NCBI GenBank assembly: GCA_015066625.1
Contig: SVOC01000004.1
Location: forward strand, 1-64,000
From: Oscillospiraceae bacterium
GTDB taxonomy: Bacteria; Bacillota; Clostridia; Oscillospirales; Acutalibacteraceae
Direction of reading: 5' to 3'
DNA length: 64,000 bases
The position numbers and the translations under genes are program-made. Each line of letters starts with the position of its first letter. Within the stretch, counting starts at the first letter, position 1. The notes beneath the pieces were generated by a model. That model had not been told where the DNA came from, did not search any database, and saw only the letters and a program-made list of their open reading frames with translations. Positions 8,597 through 16,733 of the stretch are shown one piece after another.

Positions 8597-10219
8597 ATGG
8601 CTAAAACCCAAACCGGAATGACGGACAAACCCGCACTGGAAGATAAATTTAATATCCAAAAATACATAAACGGTCTTGCATCATTTATCAAAGACTGCGA
8701 AGTGCCTATGACAATTGCCGTTCAGGGTGACTGGGGCACAGGCAAAACAAGCATTATGGAAATGGTGAGAAAGGAACTCACGGGAGTTAAATGCGTGTGG
8801 TTCAATACATGGCAGTATTCTCAGTTCAATATGGGCGACCAGTTGCCGTTGATTCTCCTTTCATCGCTTCTTGAAAAGATTACCGAAGAATCAGGTCATA
8901 CTGATGCGAAAGAAACTGCAAAAAAAGCTCTTAAAACCATCTTCAAAATGGGTATGACAGTAGTCAGCAACGTCACAAACGGCGCAACAGAAGGTGTTGA
9001 AAATTGTTTGTTCAGTGATGGCGAGGAAGCAAGTCTTCCTGAATCCATCGGAAAATTGAAAGACAGTTTTCAGAATGCAATCAATGAGATTTGCAAAAAC
9101 AAAAATTTAGACCGAATTGTTGTGTTTGTTGATGACCTTGACCGTCTTAATCCGGGCAAAGCCGTTGAACTTCTCGAAGTGCTGAAGCTTTTCCTCGACT
9201 GTGACCGATGCGTGTTTGTTCTTGCAATTGACTACGGTGTTGTCAGCAGAGGTGTTTCGGAAAAATACGGTGACCTTATCGGCGAAGAAAAAGGCAAGAG
9301 CTTTTTTGACAAGATTATTCAGGTGCCGTTCAAAATGCCCGTTGCAAACTATGAAATCAAAAACTACATCAAAAACTGTCTTGAAAGCAGCAAAATGGAA
9401 GTGTCTGCTGATAAACTTGAAACTTACAGAGATCTTATCGGTCTTTCCGTGGGTTATAACCCCAGAGGAATGAAGCGACTTTTCAACGCATTCTCTCTTC
9501 TTCAGAAAATTTCGGGCGATGAAATAGCCGATGATGAACATAAAAAAGCTATTCTTTTTGCAATTCTTTGTCTGCAGCAGACCTGCGAAGAACTTTATAA
9601 TCATATCGTTTATAACAAAAACGAACTTGATGAAGCATTTCTGGAAACTCTGAAAAAAGAGGATGAATATCCCGAAATTTATGCAAGTATAAATATCCCA
9701 GAAGAAAAACATGAGTCTGTTGCGAATCTTATGGGCGCAGTTTATACAACAATCTGCAACAACGATGATATGCTTGATGCTTCAGATATCGAAAAACTCA
9801 AGTCGGTGCTTGAATCGTCAACCATAACATCAACAAGCGCCGCACCCGTCAGAAGAGGTGCCGTTGAATGCGATGTTGACGCCTTTGTTGAAGAACTTGA
9901 TTTGCCGTCAAAACCCTTGCTTAAAAAGGTTGTTGACTATTATAAAACCAAAGTTGCCGAAAGTCCCGATTACAAAATCACAGCGAGAAAAGGTAACGCT
10001 TCTCACGTTTCACTCAAATATCAGGGCCACCTTGTTTTTGATGCATACATCAATAAAACCAGCCTGAATATTGATATGTACGTTAAGGATGAACTCGTTG
10101 ATGATGATATCCGTTCAGGCAAATACGGTAACTTCCGTGGCAGACATTTCTGTTATTCCTTAAAACAGGACAAGATTGATGAGTTTAATTATCTGATTGA
10201 AAAATATATGAAGGAGTAA
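8597..10219 (+). CDS. KAP-family P-loop NTPase
   Basis: KAP NTPase of 540 residues. Walker A is GDWGTGKT at 44-51, the Walker B region is VFVDDLDRLNP at about 175-185, and FVLAIDY follows as sensor-like sequence. The KAP core spans about 15-330. Unlike classical KAP proteins it has no obvious pair of transmembrane helices inside the domain; the C-terminal 200 residues are soluble and of unknown fold. KAP NTPases are STAND-like ATPases often found in conflict systems. AAAGGAG precedes the ATG. The stop is one base before the next start, so the NTPase and the nuclease are almost certainly co-translated and probably form one complex. Family firm, defence role inferred. Confidence 0.85.
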   Translation: MAKTQTGMTDKPALEDKFNIQKYINGLASFIKDCEVPMTIAVQGDWGTGKTSIMEMVRKELTGVKCVWFNTWQYSQFNMGDQLPLILLSSLLEKITEESGHTDAKETAKKALKTIFKMGMTVVSNVTNGATEGVENCLFSDGEEASLPESIGKLKDSFQNAINEICKNKNLDRIVVFVDDLDRLNPGKAVELLEVLKLFLDCDRCVFVLAIDYGVVSRGVSEKYGDLIGEEKGKSFFDKIIQVPFKMPVANYEIKNYIKNCLESSKMEVSADKLETYRDLIGLSVGYNPRGMKRLFNAFSLLQKISGDEIADDEHKKAILFAILCLQQTCEELYNHIVYNKNELDEAFLETLKKEDEYPEIYASINIPEEKHESVANLMGAVYTTICNNDDMLDASDIEKLKSVLESSTITSTSAAPVRRGAVECDVDAFVEELDLPSKPLLKKVVDYYKTKVAESPDYKITARKGNASHVSLKYQGHLVFDAYINKTSLNIDMYVKDELVDDDIRSGKYGNFRGRHFCYSLKQDKIDEFNYLIEKYMKE

Positions 10220-10220
10220 A

Positions 10221-11120
10221 ATGGAACTCAACAAAATTTTAGACTATGCCATTATGGCAGACGAAACAGCAAAAAATCCCGTTATAAAATCAGGATATGT
10301 TACCAACGAAAAAACCTATAACAACTATCTTTACAACGATTCATTTGAGAAGTTTGTTGAAGATATGAAAACCAATCATCCCGTTGCCTATGAAATGTAC
10401 GGAAAGGGCGGCGGCAAAGAACTTGAAGAACGAAAAGTCGGCAAGAATATATATCCCCCGAAAATGGCTTCTTTCGGTTCGTCAAGCAGAATGATTTATA
10501 ACCTGATGAAGGATGTTGATGGCTTTCTTTTTGAAAAGAAACTGCCCACAACCGTCGGCGGTATCGCAAATCTTGATGGCTTTACGGAAACTGCAGATAA
10601 ATGCGTTTTCGTTGAAGCAAAATGCAGAGAGCCTTACACTTCCAAAGACGGCATCATCGAAAGAAAATATGAGGACTTATATAAAGTAATTACCGCTTCT
10701 GATAAAACTGACGTTGCTTGCAATATAAAAGTAATCGACGATCGAAAAATGAAAGTTATGTTTATGTCGGGCGATACAGAAATTCATTCGTTTGATATGA
10801 AACAGATGATAAGCCATCTGCTCGGAGTTGCAACAGCTTTTCTGAAAGACGAATTTGAACCCAAGAAAATTGATTTTATCTATCTGCTTTTCAACCCCAA
10901 GCTTATTGAAATCAAAGAAGGAAAATCAGAAATCCATCGCATTTACGAGCAGACCTGCAACGAATGCAATTCCGTAGATTTCAAAGCACTTTTTGAGGTT
11001 ATTGTTGATTATCTGCAATCAGTCAAGAGGCTCGGAAAAGACAAAAACAAGTCTGATATCACAAACAATTTCAGCTTCAGACTCTGTGACCAAAGCAATA
11101 TAAGAGGCCGTTTTGATTAA
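10221..11120 (+). CDS. PD-(D/E)XK-like nuclease partner of KAP
   Basis: A 299-residue protein with a candidate PD-(D/E)XK nuclease core: Glu105, Asp119 in NLDGF, then FVEAK with Glu132 and Lys134 on the next strand, spacing usual for the fold. Strands and helices continue to about 260. The N-terminal 90 residues are soluble and may contact the partner NTPase. Its ATG is one base from the KAP stop, a gene pair resembling ATPase-nuclease effector modules. The substrate (DNA or RNA, foreign or self) is unknown. The nuclease assignment rests on motif spacing alone and would need a profile search. Confidence 0.65.
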   Translation: MELNKILDYAIMADETAKNPVIKSGYVTNEKTYNNYLYNDSFEKFVEDMKTNHPVAYEMYGKGGGKELEERKVGKNIYPPKMASFGSSSRMIYNLMKDVDGFLFEKKLPTTVGGIANLDGFTETADKCVFVEAKCREPYTSKDGIIERKYEDLYKVITASDKTDVACNIKVIDDRKMKVMFMSGDTEIHSFDMKQMISHLLGVATAFLKDEFEPKKIDFIYLLFNPKLIEIKEGKSEIHRIYEQTCNECNSVDFKALFEVIVDYLQSVKRLGKDKNKSDITNNFSFRLCDQSNIRGRFD

Positions 11121-11133
11121 GTGAGGTGCTACT

Positions 11134-12189
11134 ATGCCACTGCAAATCATAAGACAAGATATAACCAAAATGAAGGTTGATGCGATTGTCAACACCACCA
11201 ACGAAGAAATGGTGGGTTACAGCGGAGTCGATCTTGCCGTGCATACCGCTGCAGGTCCGATGCTTGATGAGGAATGCCGTAAAATCAGACCGCTCGGTCT
11301 CGGCACTGCAAAGATTACGGGCGCATACAGCCTCGATGCGAAGTATGTTATTCATACGTCGGGTCCCGTATGGCACGGCGGACTTGTAGGCGAGAGTATC
11401 ATTCTCAAATCGTGCTACATAGAATCCCTGAAACTTGCAGTTGCAAACGGTTGCGAATCTGTTGCGTTTCCGCTTATTTCTGCAGGCGCTTACGGTTATC
11501 CGAAAGACCGGGTGCTCAAATTCGCAATTCAAGTTATCACAGAATTCCTTTTTGAACACGAACTTAATGTTTACCTCTGTGTTTATGACCGCAAATCCTA
11601 CGAATTCAGCAGAGTTATTTTCAATGAAATCAGCGAATTTATAGACGATGATTATGTTGAGGATTCAAAAGCTGATTTCAATGCGGATATTGAATTATTT
11701 GAATCAAGAGTTCTTCCTAACAGAATCAGACGGAGAGATAAACTCAAAGCCTCCGAGCCAAAGCTGTGCGCTTCAATGCCTGCACCGCAAACAGAAGAAT
11801 ATGGCAGTGCAAAGAATAAAACACTTCAGGAATATATGAAAGCAATGGATAAATCATTTGCATACAAGCTTTTTGACTTGATTGATTCAAAAGGAATGAC
11901 CGACGTTGAGTGCTACAAAAAAGCCAATGTTGACAAGAAAACGTTCTCCAAAATCAAGTGCAATCCCGATACATACAAGCCGTCAAAACAGACCGCAATT
12001 GCATTTGCAATCGCACTTGAACTGACCCTTGACGAAACCCAGGATTTACTTGCTTCCGCAGGACTGACGCTCTCCAGAAGTTTCACATTTGATAAGATAA
12101 TCAGATATTTCCTGCAAAAAGGTGTCTACGATATTTTTGAAATAAACGAAGCTCTGTTTGAATTTGACCAGGCGCTGTTGGGTTGCTGA
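11134..12189 (+). CDS. Macro domain fused to HTH-like C-terminal domain
   Basis: A 351-residue two-domain protein. Residues 1-175 are a macro domain (ADP-ribose binding): DAIVNTTNEE at 16-25, GYSGVDLAVH at 28-37, a GTAKIT strand, and FPLISAGAYGYP for the distal phosphate loop. The usual glycine-rich GGGGV loop is GYSGV, so binding or catalysis may differ. Residues about 225-351 form a helical module (YKLFDLIDSKGMTDVECY, then KTFSKIK and ALELTLDETQDLLASAG) resembling an XRE-like DNA-binding fold. It follows the nuclease by 13 bases with GAGGTG before the ATG. It likely senses or removes ADP-ribose or its derivatives and may couple that to transcription. An ADP-ribosylglycohydrolase lies two genes on. 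Confidence 0.8.
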   Translation: MPLQIIRQDITKMKVDAIVNTTNEEMVGYSGVDLAVHTAAGPMLDEECRKIRPLGLGTAKITGAYSLDAKYVIHTSGPVWHGGLVGESIILKSCYIESLKLAVANGCESVAFPLISAGAYGYPKDRVLKFAIQVITEFLFEHELNVYLCVYDRKSYEFSRVIFNEISEFIDDDYVEDSKADFNADIELFESRVLPNRIRRRDKLKASEPKLCASMPAPQTEEYGSAKNKTLQEYMKAMDKSFAYKLFDLIDSKGMTDVECYKKANVDKKTFSKIKCNPDTYKPSKQTAIAFAIALELTLDETQDLLASAGLTLSRSFTFDKIIRYFLQKGVYDIFEINEALFEFDQALLGC

Positions 12190-12215
12190 AAAACTGAAGT
12201 TGTAGAGGTGGTTAT

Positions 12216-12653
12216 ATGCCTTTGAATTTTAATATTGATGGAATAAATGTTTACTTGAAAATTAATAACTACAGACATTCAAATAAGGAAAACTGGGATT
12301 CACTCTGGTGCAACTGTGATTTTATGTTTAATTCCGGAGATTGGCTTAATTATCATAGAGAAAACGATGAAATATTTCTTTGCAGTGAAATTGAAGAATT
12401 AGAATCTGTTTTTACCATGTTGCTTAATGGTGAAATAAGCGAAGATAAAGAACTTTCATTCATTGAACCTGATTTTGTGTTCAATATTTATCCGATAAAA
12501 GATATTCAAAACTCGGTTTCTGATATTTTGATTGAGTGGAGAGTTTATTTTTGGCACGAGGGTTTAACTGATAATTATCTTTCCATAACTCTTGATCGAG
12601 ACGAGATAATAAAATTGAGAGATTATCTTTCGAGTATAATTAGAAAACGTTAA
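12216..12653 (+). CDS. WapI-like immunity protein (orphan)
   Basis: A 145-residue acidic protein. Its layout (WDSLWCNCDFMF early, SEIEELESVFTMLLNGE, FIEPDFVFNIYP, then a strand-rich end) resembles the WapI family of immunity proteins that neutralise polymorphic toxins. AGAGGTGG lies before the ATG, 26 bases after the macro gene. It is more AT-rich than its neighbours, consistent with recent acquisition. No toxin gene is present, so it would be an orphan immunity gene protecting against competitors. The family call is from overall pattern, not a database match. Confidence 0.55.
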   Translation: MPLNFNIDGINVYLKINNYRHSNKENWDSLWCNCDFMFNSGDWLNYHRENDEIFLCSEIEELESVFTMLLNGEISEDKELSFIEPDFVFNIYPIKDIQNSVSDILIEWRVYFWHEGLTDNYLSITLDRDEIIKLRDYLSSIIRKR

Positions 12654-12716
12654 ATCAATCAAGCAGATTAAAAGTCTCCCGTCGGGCGACCAATTGAATA
12701 ACTGAAATCGCTATAA

Positions 12717-12761
12717 TGTGGTTGTAAGGTTGAGAAACCAAGCAACCACATTTTTATTTTT
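12717..12761 (+). terminator. Terminator / leader hairpin before ARH gene
   Basis: TGTGGTTG pairs with CAACCACA, with an inner GGTT/AACC pairing, followed by a T-rich tract. The tract abuts the TGGAGGA ribosome site of the next gene, so the hairpin ends upstream transcription and may also regulate what follows. Confidence 0.75.
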
Positions 12762-12774
12762 GGAGGACAAAACA

Positions 12775-13566
12775 ATGACAGGTGCAATTATCGGTGACGT
12801 TGTCGGCTCAAGATTTGAGTTCGACAATTACAAATCAAAGGATTTTGAAATGTTCCATACGGAATGCGATTTTACCGACGATTCGGTTATGACTCTCGCA
12901 ATCGCAAAGGCTCTCACTCAGCACGAATCAATAACAGATTACGAAGCATTTAAAATCGAGCTTGTTGAAATTATGCACGAAGTCGGCAGAAGATATCCTC
13001 AATGCGGTTACGGCGGAAGATTTCTTCTTTGGATGATGGAAAATCTGACGTATCCCTATAACAGCTACGGTAACGGCTCTGCGATGAGAGTTTCGCCCGT
13101 TGGCTGGTTTGCAAATTCGCTTTCAGAATGTGAAAAACTCGCAAAGGCAACTGCCGAAGTTACTCACAATCATCCCGAAGGAATCAAGGGTGCGGTATCA
13201 GTTGCAGGTGCGATTTATCTTGCAAGAACGGGTCACACAATGGATGAAATCAAAGAATATGTCAGCAAATTCTATACGATTGATTTCACTCTCGATGAAA
13301 TTCGTGACGACTACGATTTCTATGAGATTTGCCAGAAATCCGTGCCTCAGGCATTCGAAGCATTCTTTGAGTCAACAAGCTTTGAGGATGCAATCAGAAA
13401 TGCAATTTCCATCGGCGGTGACAGCGACACAATTGCCGCAATCGCAGGTTCAATTGCCGAAGCATATTACGGCGTAAACGAGGATATGAAAGAAACGGCA
13501 CTCTCATATCTCGATGAATATCTTCTTGAAATTGCCGAAAACTTTATTGAAAAATTTATGAAATAA
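12775..13566 (+). CDS. ADP-ribosylglycohydrolase
   Basis: ARH/DraG-family hydrolase of 263 residues that removes ADP-ribose from modified proteins, nucleic acids or small molecules. Diagnostic features: GAIIGDVVGSRFE at 3-15, the metal-binding Thr34-Asp35-Asp36 in FTDDSV, and the second metal site GGDSDT at 214-219. Length and order of motifs are typical. The ATG at 12775 follows TGGAGGA. It is 12 bases from the vWA gene and downstream of the macro-domain gene, giving two ADP-ribose-handling proteins in the same cluster. No ADP-ribosyltransferase is visible nearby, so the modified target is unknown. Confidence 0.9.
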   Translation: MTGAIIGDVVGSRFEFDNYKSKDFEMFHTECDFTDDSVMTLAIAKALTQHESITDYEAFKIELVEIMHEVGRRYPQCGYGGRFLLWMMENLTYPYNSYGNGSAMRVSPVGWFANSLSECEKLAKATAEVTHNHPEGIKGAVSVAGAIYLARTGHTMDEIKEYVSKFYTIDFTLDEIRDDYDFYEICQKSVPQAFEAFFESTSFEDAIRNAISIGGDSDTIAAIAGSIAEAYYGVNEDMKETALSYLDEYLLEIAENFIEKFMK

Positions 13567-13578
13567 GGAGACAGAACA

Positions 13579-14232
13579 ATGAAAAACAACATCACAGAAC
13601 TCGTATTTATCCTTGACAGAAGCGGCTCGATGGCAGGACTTGAGAGCGACACAATCGGCGGATTCAACGCTATGATTGAAAAACAGAAAAAGCAGGACGG
13701 CGAATGCTATGTTTCAACTGTTCTTTTCGATAATGAATCCGAAGTGCTTCATGACAGAGTGAAGCTTTCTGAAATTAAGCCCATGACAGACAGAGATTAC
13801 ACAGTCAGAGGATGCACTGCACTCATCGATGCCATCGGCGGTGCGATTCACCACATCGGAAACGTTCATAAGTATACCCGGCCCGAAGACGTGCCCGAGC
13901 ACACAATGTTCATCATCACAACAGACGGCATGGAAAATGCAAGCCGCCGTTATTCGAGCGATAAGGTAAAGGCGATGATTGAAAGACAGAAAGAAAAATA
14001 CGGCTGGGAATTCCTTTTCATCGGTGCGAATATTGATGCAGTTGAAACCGCCGCAAGATACGGTATCGGCGCAGACAGAGCCGTAAACTACAATGCCGAT
14101 AAAGAAGGCACAAGCATCGTTTATGAATCTGTTGCAAAAGCCGTCTGCAACGTGCGCGCAAGTGCTCCTCTCTCTGCAGACTGGAGCGATGAAATCAACG
14201 CAGACTACAAACGTAGGGGCAAAAAACAGTAA
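13579..14232 (+). CDS. vWA-domain protein (TerY-like)
   Basis: A 217-residue cytosolic von Willebrand factor A domain. The MIDAS motif DRSGSM (13-18) is intact; the Thr of RGCTALIDA (about 80) and the Asp of TTDGMEN (about 115) complete it. It has no signal peptide or membrane segment. It resembles small TerY-like vWA proteins found with ADP-ribose-processing genes in stress systems. It is 12 bases from the ARH gene with AAGGAGAC before the ATG, so they are one transcript ending at the following terminator. Likely a scaffold for a metal-dependent complex; the partner is unknown. Confidence 0.82.
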   Translation: MKNNITELVFILDRSGSMAGLESDTIGGFNAMIEKQKKQDGECYVSTVLFDNESEVLHDRVKLSEIKPMTDRDYTVRGCTALIDAIGGAIHHIGNVHKYTRPEDVPEHTMFIITTDGMENASRRYSSDKVKAMIERQKEKYGWEFLFIGANIDAVETAARYGIGADRAVNYNADKEGTSIVYESVAKAVCNVRASAPLSADWSDEINADYKRRGKKQ

Positions 14233-14241
14233 AACGAAGTT

Positions 14242-14268
14242 AAAGCCTCCGTATTATACGGGGGCTTC
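14242..14268 (+). terminator. Intrinsic terminator after vWA gene
   Basis: AGCC-CCGTA pairs with TACGG-GGCT around TTA, with a short T-run. The following 14269-14477 is AT-rich with no gene and probably contains the spoVT promoter; I could not assign its sigma type. Confidence 0.65.
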
Positions 14269-14477
14269 GATGTTTATGATTCGTTTTATTGGACGGCTAG
14301 TGTGATAAACTATAACCATATTGCCGATTTCTTTAAAAATTTGTTTTATATTTTTTTTAACTTTTTGCATACCTGTGTCCATTTTTGCTTTTTGTATTTT
14401 TCTGAATTTCAGTATAAACCGCAAATTCTGACAAACAATAACAGGGCAACTAAAATAAACAAGGAGAAAGATATTAT

Positions 14478-15017
14478 ATGAAAGCCACAGGTATTGTCAG
14501 AAGAATTGATGATTTGGGAAGGGTCGTTATCCCCAAGGAAATCCGCCGCACCATGCGTATCCGCGAAGGCGACCCGTTGGAGATTTATACGGATGCGGAC
14601 GGGGAGGTTATTTTCAAAAAATATTCGCCTATCGGTGAGCTGTCGTCCATTACGGGTCAGTATGCGGATGTGCTTGCCCGCGGCACGGGTCTTGCGGTTA
14701 TCATTACCGACAGAGACAGTGTTATTTCCTGTGCGGGCATATCCAAAAAGGAAATTCTTGACCGCAGGGTAAGCCGCAGCCTTGAAAGTCTTATGGAGCG
14801 CAGAGAAAATTATGTTTGTTGTGTTGACAACGAGCGAATCAAGCCTGTTGAAGGTGTAGATAAAGAAGCTGCCGTTGCATTTCCCATTGTGGGCGGCGGC
14901 GATGTATCAGGAGCACTTGTCATGCTTCTCAATGAAAACGGTTCATGCCCTACTCAGACCGAAACCAAGCTTGCTCAGATTGCGGCAAACTTTTTGGGAA
15001 AACAGATGGAAGAATAA
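14478..15017 (+). CDS. spoVT: Stage V sporulation protein T
   Basis: AbrB-family regulator of forespore genes, 179 residues. Residues 1-50 are the swapped-hairpin DNA-binding domain (MKATGIVRRIDDLGRVVIPK, then IREGDPLEIY). Residues about 56-178 are the GAF-like ligand domain typical of SpoVT and absent from plain AbrB. AAGGAG sits before the ATG. In Bacillus SpoVT tunes SigG-dependent genes and spore maturation. Its presence indicates a spore-forming lineage. It is transcribed alone and ends at a terminator. Confidence 0.93.
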   Translation: MKATGIVRRIDDLGRVVIPKEIRRTMRIREGDPLEIYTDADGEVIFKKYSPIGELSSITGQYADVLARGTGLAVIITDRDSVISCAGISKKEILDRRVSRSLESLMERRENYVCCVDNERIKPVEGVDKEAAVAFPIVGGGDVSGALVMLLNENGSCPTQTETKLAQIAANFLGKQMEE

Positions 15018-15020
15018 AAA

Positions 15021-15060
15021 AAGCCTTGTTGTTTTGCATAAAAACAGCAGGGCCTTTTTG
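15021..15060 (+). terminator. spoVT terminator
   Basis: AAGGCC-type stem (GCCTTGTTGTTTT with AAAACAGCAGGGC) followed by TTTTT. Confidence 0.85.
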
Positions 15061-15087
15061 TTAATGTATACAAAGTTGAAATATTTT

Positions 15088-15118
15088 GCGTGATAAATCA
15101 AAAAATCCGACATATATA
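15088..15118 (+). promoter_or_regulatory. ECF-like promoter, copy A
   Basis: GCGTGA, exactly 17 bases, then CATATATA, with CCGA before the second box. Two further copies with identical spacing lie at 18677 and 36042. A start point about 15125 would give a short transcript running into the hairpin at 15184. No SigA-type boxes overlap. Confidence 0.55.
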
Positions 15119-15132
15119 ATAAAAGGGGAAAA

Positions 15133-15177
15133 ATGACCTTTTTAAATCAGACCACTTCTTATTTTTGTATACCTTAA
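15133..15177 (+). other. 14-codon micro-ORF on short transcript
   Basis: ATG to TAA encoding MTFLNQTTSYFCIP, preceded by AAGGGG four bases upstream. It sits just downstream of promoter copy A and upstream of a perfect hairpin. It may be a small peptide, or the segment may be a non-coding RNA. Support is weak. Confidence 0.2.
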
Positions 15178-15183
15178 AGCGGG

Positions 15184-15215
15184 GAAGGCAGGAGCGAAAT
15201 TTCGTTCCTGCCTTC
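15184..15215. terminator. Long loopless hairpin, likely bidirectional terminator
   Basis: Sixteen-base arms (GAAGGCAGGAGCGAAA and its complement, one G-U) with no spacer. It lies between the short + transcript and the 3' end of the antiporter gene. The U-run is weak on both strands. Confidence 0.6.
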
Positions 15216-15236
15216 TCTGTTATATATAATTCAGTT

Positions 15237-16520
15237 TTATATTTTTGCGGGTGCGGTGCGGTGTTTTCTGTTTTTGTGGTGGGGCTTGGGCTCGATATTG
15301 CCTGCTCTTGTGAGTGCCGATTTTGTCATAACGGGTCCGAAAAGTTCATAGATAAGAACGGAGAAAAGAACGATGTTTCTTATCATTTCGCCAACCTCGC
15401 CAAGCTCCATTGCGGTAACGGACATACCCAGTGCAACACCTGCCTGAGGAAGAAGGGTGATGCCCAGGTACTTTGTTGTTTTCCTATCGCATTTCATAAG
15501 CTTTGCGCTGCCGTATGCACCCAAATATTTGCCCAGTGAACGTGAGAAAATATATGCAACGCCGATTCCCACAATGGCAAGGTCGGTGAATACGCTCAGT
15601 TCAAGCTCAGCACCGCTGAGGACAAAGAAAAGTGCAAAGAGGGGCACTGTCCATTTGTCTGTCTTTTCCATAATTTCCGCAGAGAAATCGCATACGTTGC
15701 AGAAAATTGTACCTAACATCATGCAGACGAGAAGTGCGGAGAAGCCTACGTGAACGCCGCCAACTTCAAACTTTATCATTGAAAGGGCAACGGTGAAGAT
15801 AACGCAGGTTACGGAAAGGCACAGACGCTTGCTGTTTGAGCTGAAGAATCTTTCGAATACTGAGAAAAGGATACCCATAACGGCACCAAGTGCAAGGGAG
15901 CAGACGATTTCAATAACGGGTTCAAGGATGATCGCTTTCATGCTGAATTCGCCGTGTTCAACCGCCTTTGCGATGCCGAAAGAAATTGCAAAGATAATCA
16001 GACCTACGGCGTCGTCGATTGCAACGATGGGCAGAAGCAAATCAGTAAGCTTACCCTTTGCCTTATACTGACGGACAACCATCAGTGTTGCGGCAGGTGC
16101 GGTAGCTGCGGCAACTGCGCCGAGAGTGATTGCCATTGAAAGGGGAAGCTTTTCTTCGCCTACAATAAAGTGCAGACCGATAAGCGCCGCATCAACAAGC
16201 AATGTTGCAATAAGTGCCTGAAAAATACCGATGAATGTTGCCGTGCCGCCGACTTTTTTAAGCTGAGAGAGGCGGAATTCGTTGCCGATTGCAAAAGCAA
16301 TGAAGCCGAGAGCAACATTTGAAATTATTTCAAATTCCTTTACGTTTTCGTGGGAGATAAATCCCATGCCTTCAATGCCGAAGCTGCCCAGACAGTAGGG
16401 ACCGATGAGGATGCCTGCAATAAGATATGCCGTAACCGAGGGCAGACCCAGAGGCTTTGCAAATCGCGACATAATCAGACCTGCACCAAGGGCAACAGAG
16501 ATACTGAAAAGAGTTTCCAT
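15237..16520 (-). CDS. Cation:proton antiporter, CPA2 family
   Basis: Integral membrane Na+ or K+/H+ exchanger of 427 residues, KefB/GerN-like. About 12 transmembrane segments cover residues 5-395. The central unwound helix carries the IDDAVG motif (paired aspartates, about 168-173) typical of the electrogenic CPA2 transport site. There is no C-terminal TrkA-N domain; the tail after 400 is short and basic. The start at 16520 has a plausible upstream site. It is a single gene on the minus strand, divergent from the M28 peptidase. The ion preference cannot be read. Confidence 0.88.
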   Translation of the reverse strand: METLFSISVALGAGLIMSRFAKPLGLPSVTAYLIAGILIGPYCLGSFGIEGMGFISHENVKEFEIISNVALGFIAFAIGNEFRLSQLKKVGGTATFIGIFQALIATLLVDAALIGLHFIVGEEKLPLSMAITLGAVAAATAPAATLMVVRQYKAKGKLTDLLLPIVAIDDAVGLIIFAISFGIAKAVEHGEFSMKAIILEPVIEIVCSLALGAVMGILFSVFERFFSSNSKRLCLSVTCVIFTVALSMIKFEVGGVHVGFSALLVCMMLGTIFCNVCDFSAEIMEKTDKWTVPLFALFFVLSGAELELSVFTDLAIVGIGVAYIFSRSLGKYLGAYGSAKLMKCDRKTTKYLGITLLPQAGVALGMSVTAMELGEVGEMIRNIVLFSVLIYELFGPVMTKSALTRAGNIEPKPHHKNRKHRTAPAKI

Positions 16521-16665
16521 TGATAATACGCCTTCTTCTTATAATATAGATTCTGTAACATAAATAATATCCTCAATAGGTATAGCACAACGGAAAAGCA
16601 AAGTCAAGGATTGTTTTTAATGCCGAACAAAAATTGTAACAGTGTTACTAAACAAAGATATTCTA

Positions 16666-16695
16666 TTGACTTTTTTATAACTAAAATGCTAATAT
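16666..16695 (+). promoter_or_regulatory. SigA-type promoter of M28 peptidase gene
   Basis: TTGACT, 18-base spacer, TAATAT, about 38 bases before the ATG at 16734. Confidence 0.65.
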
Positions 16696-16733
16696 AAAAG
16701 TGCATAAAAGTTATGTAAAAGGAGGAAAATCAA

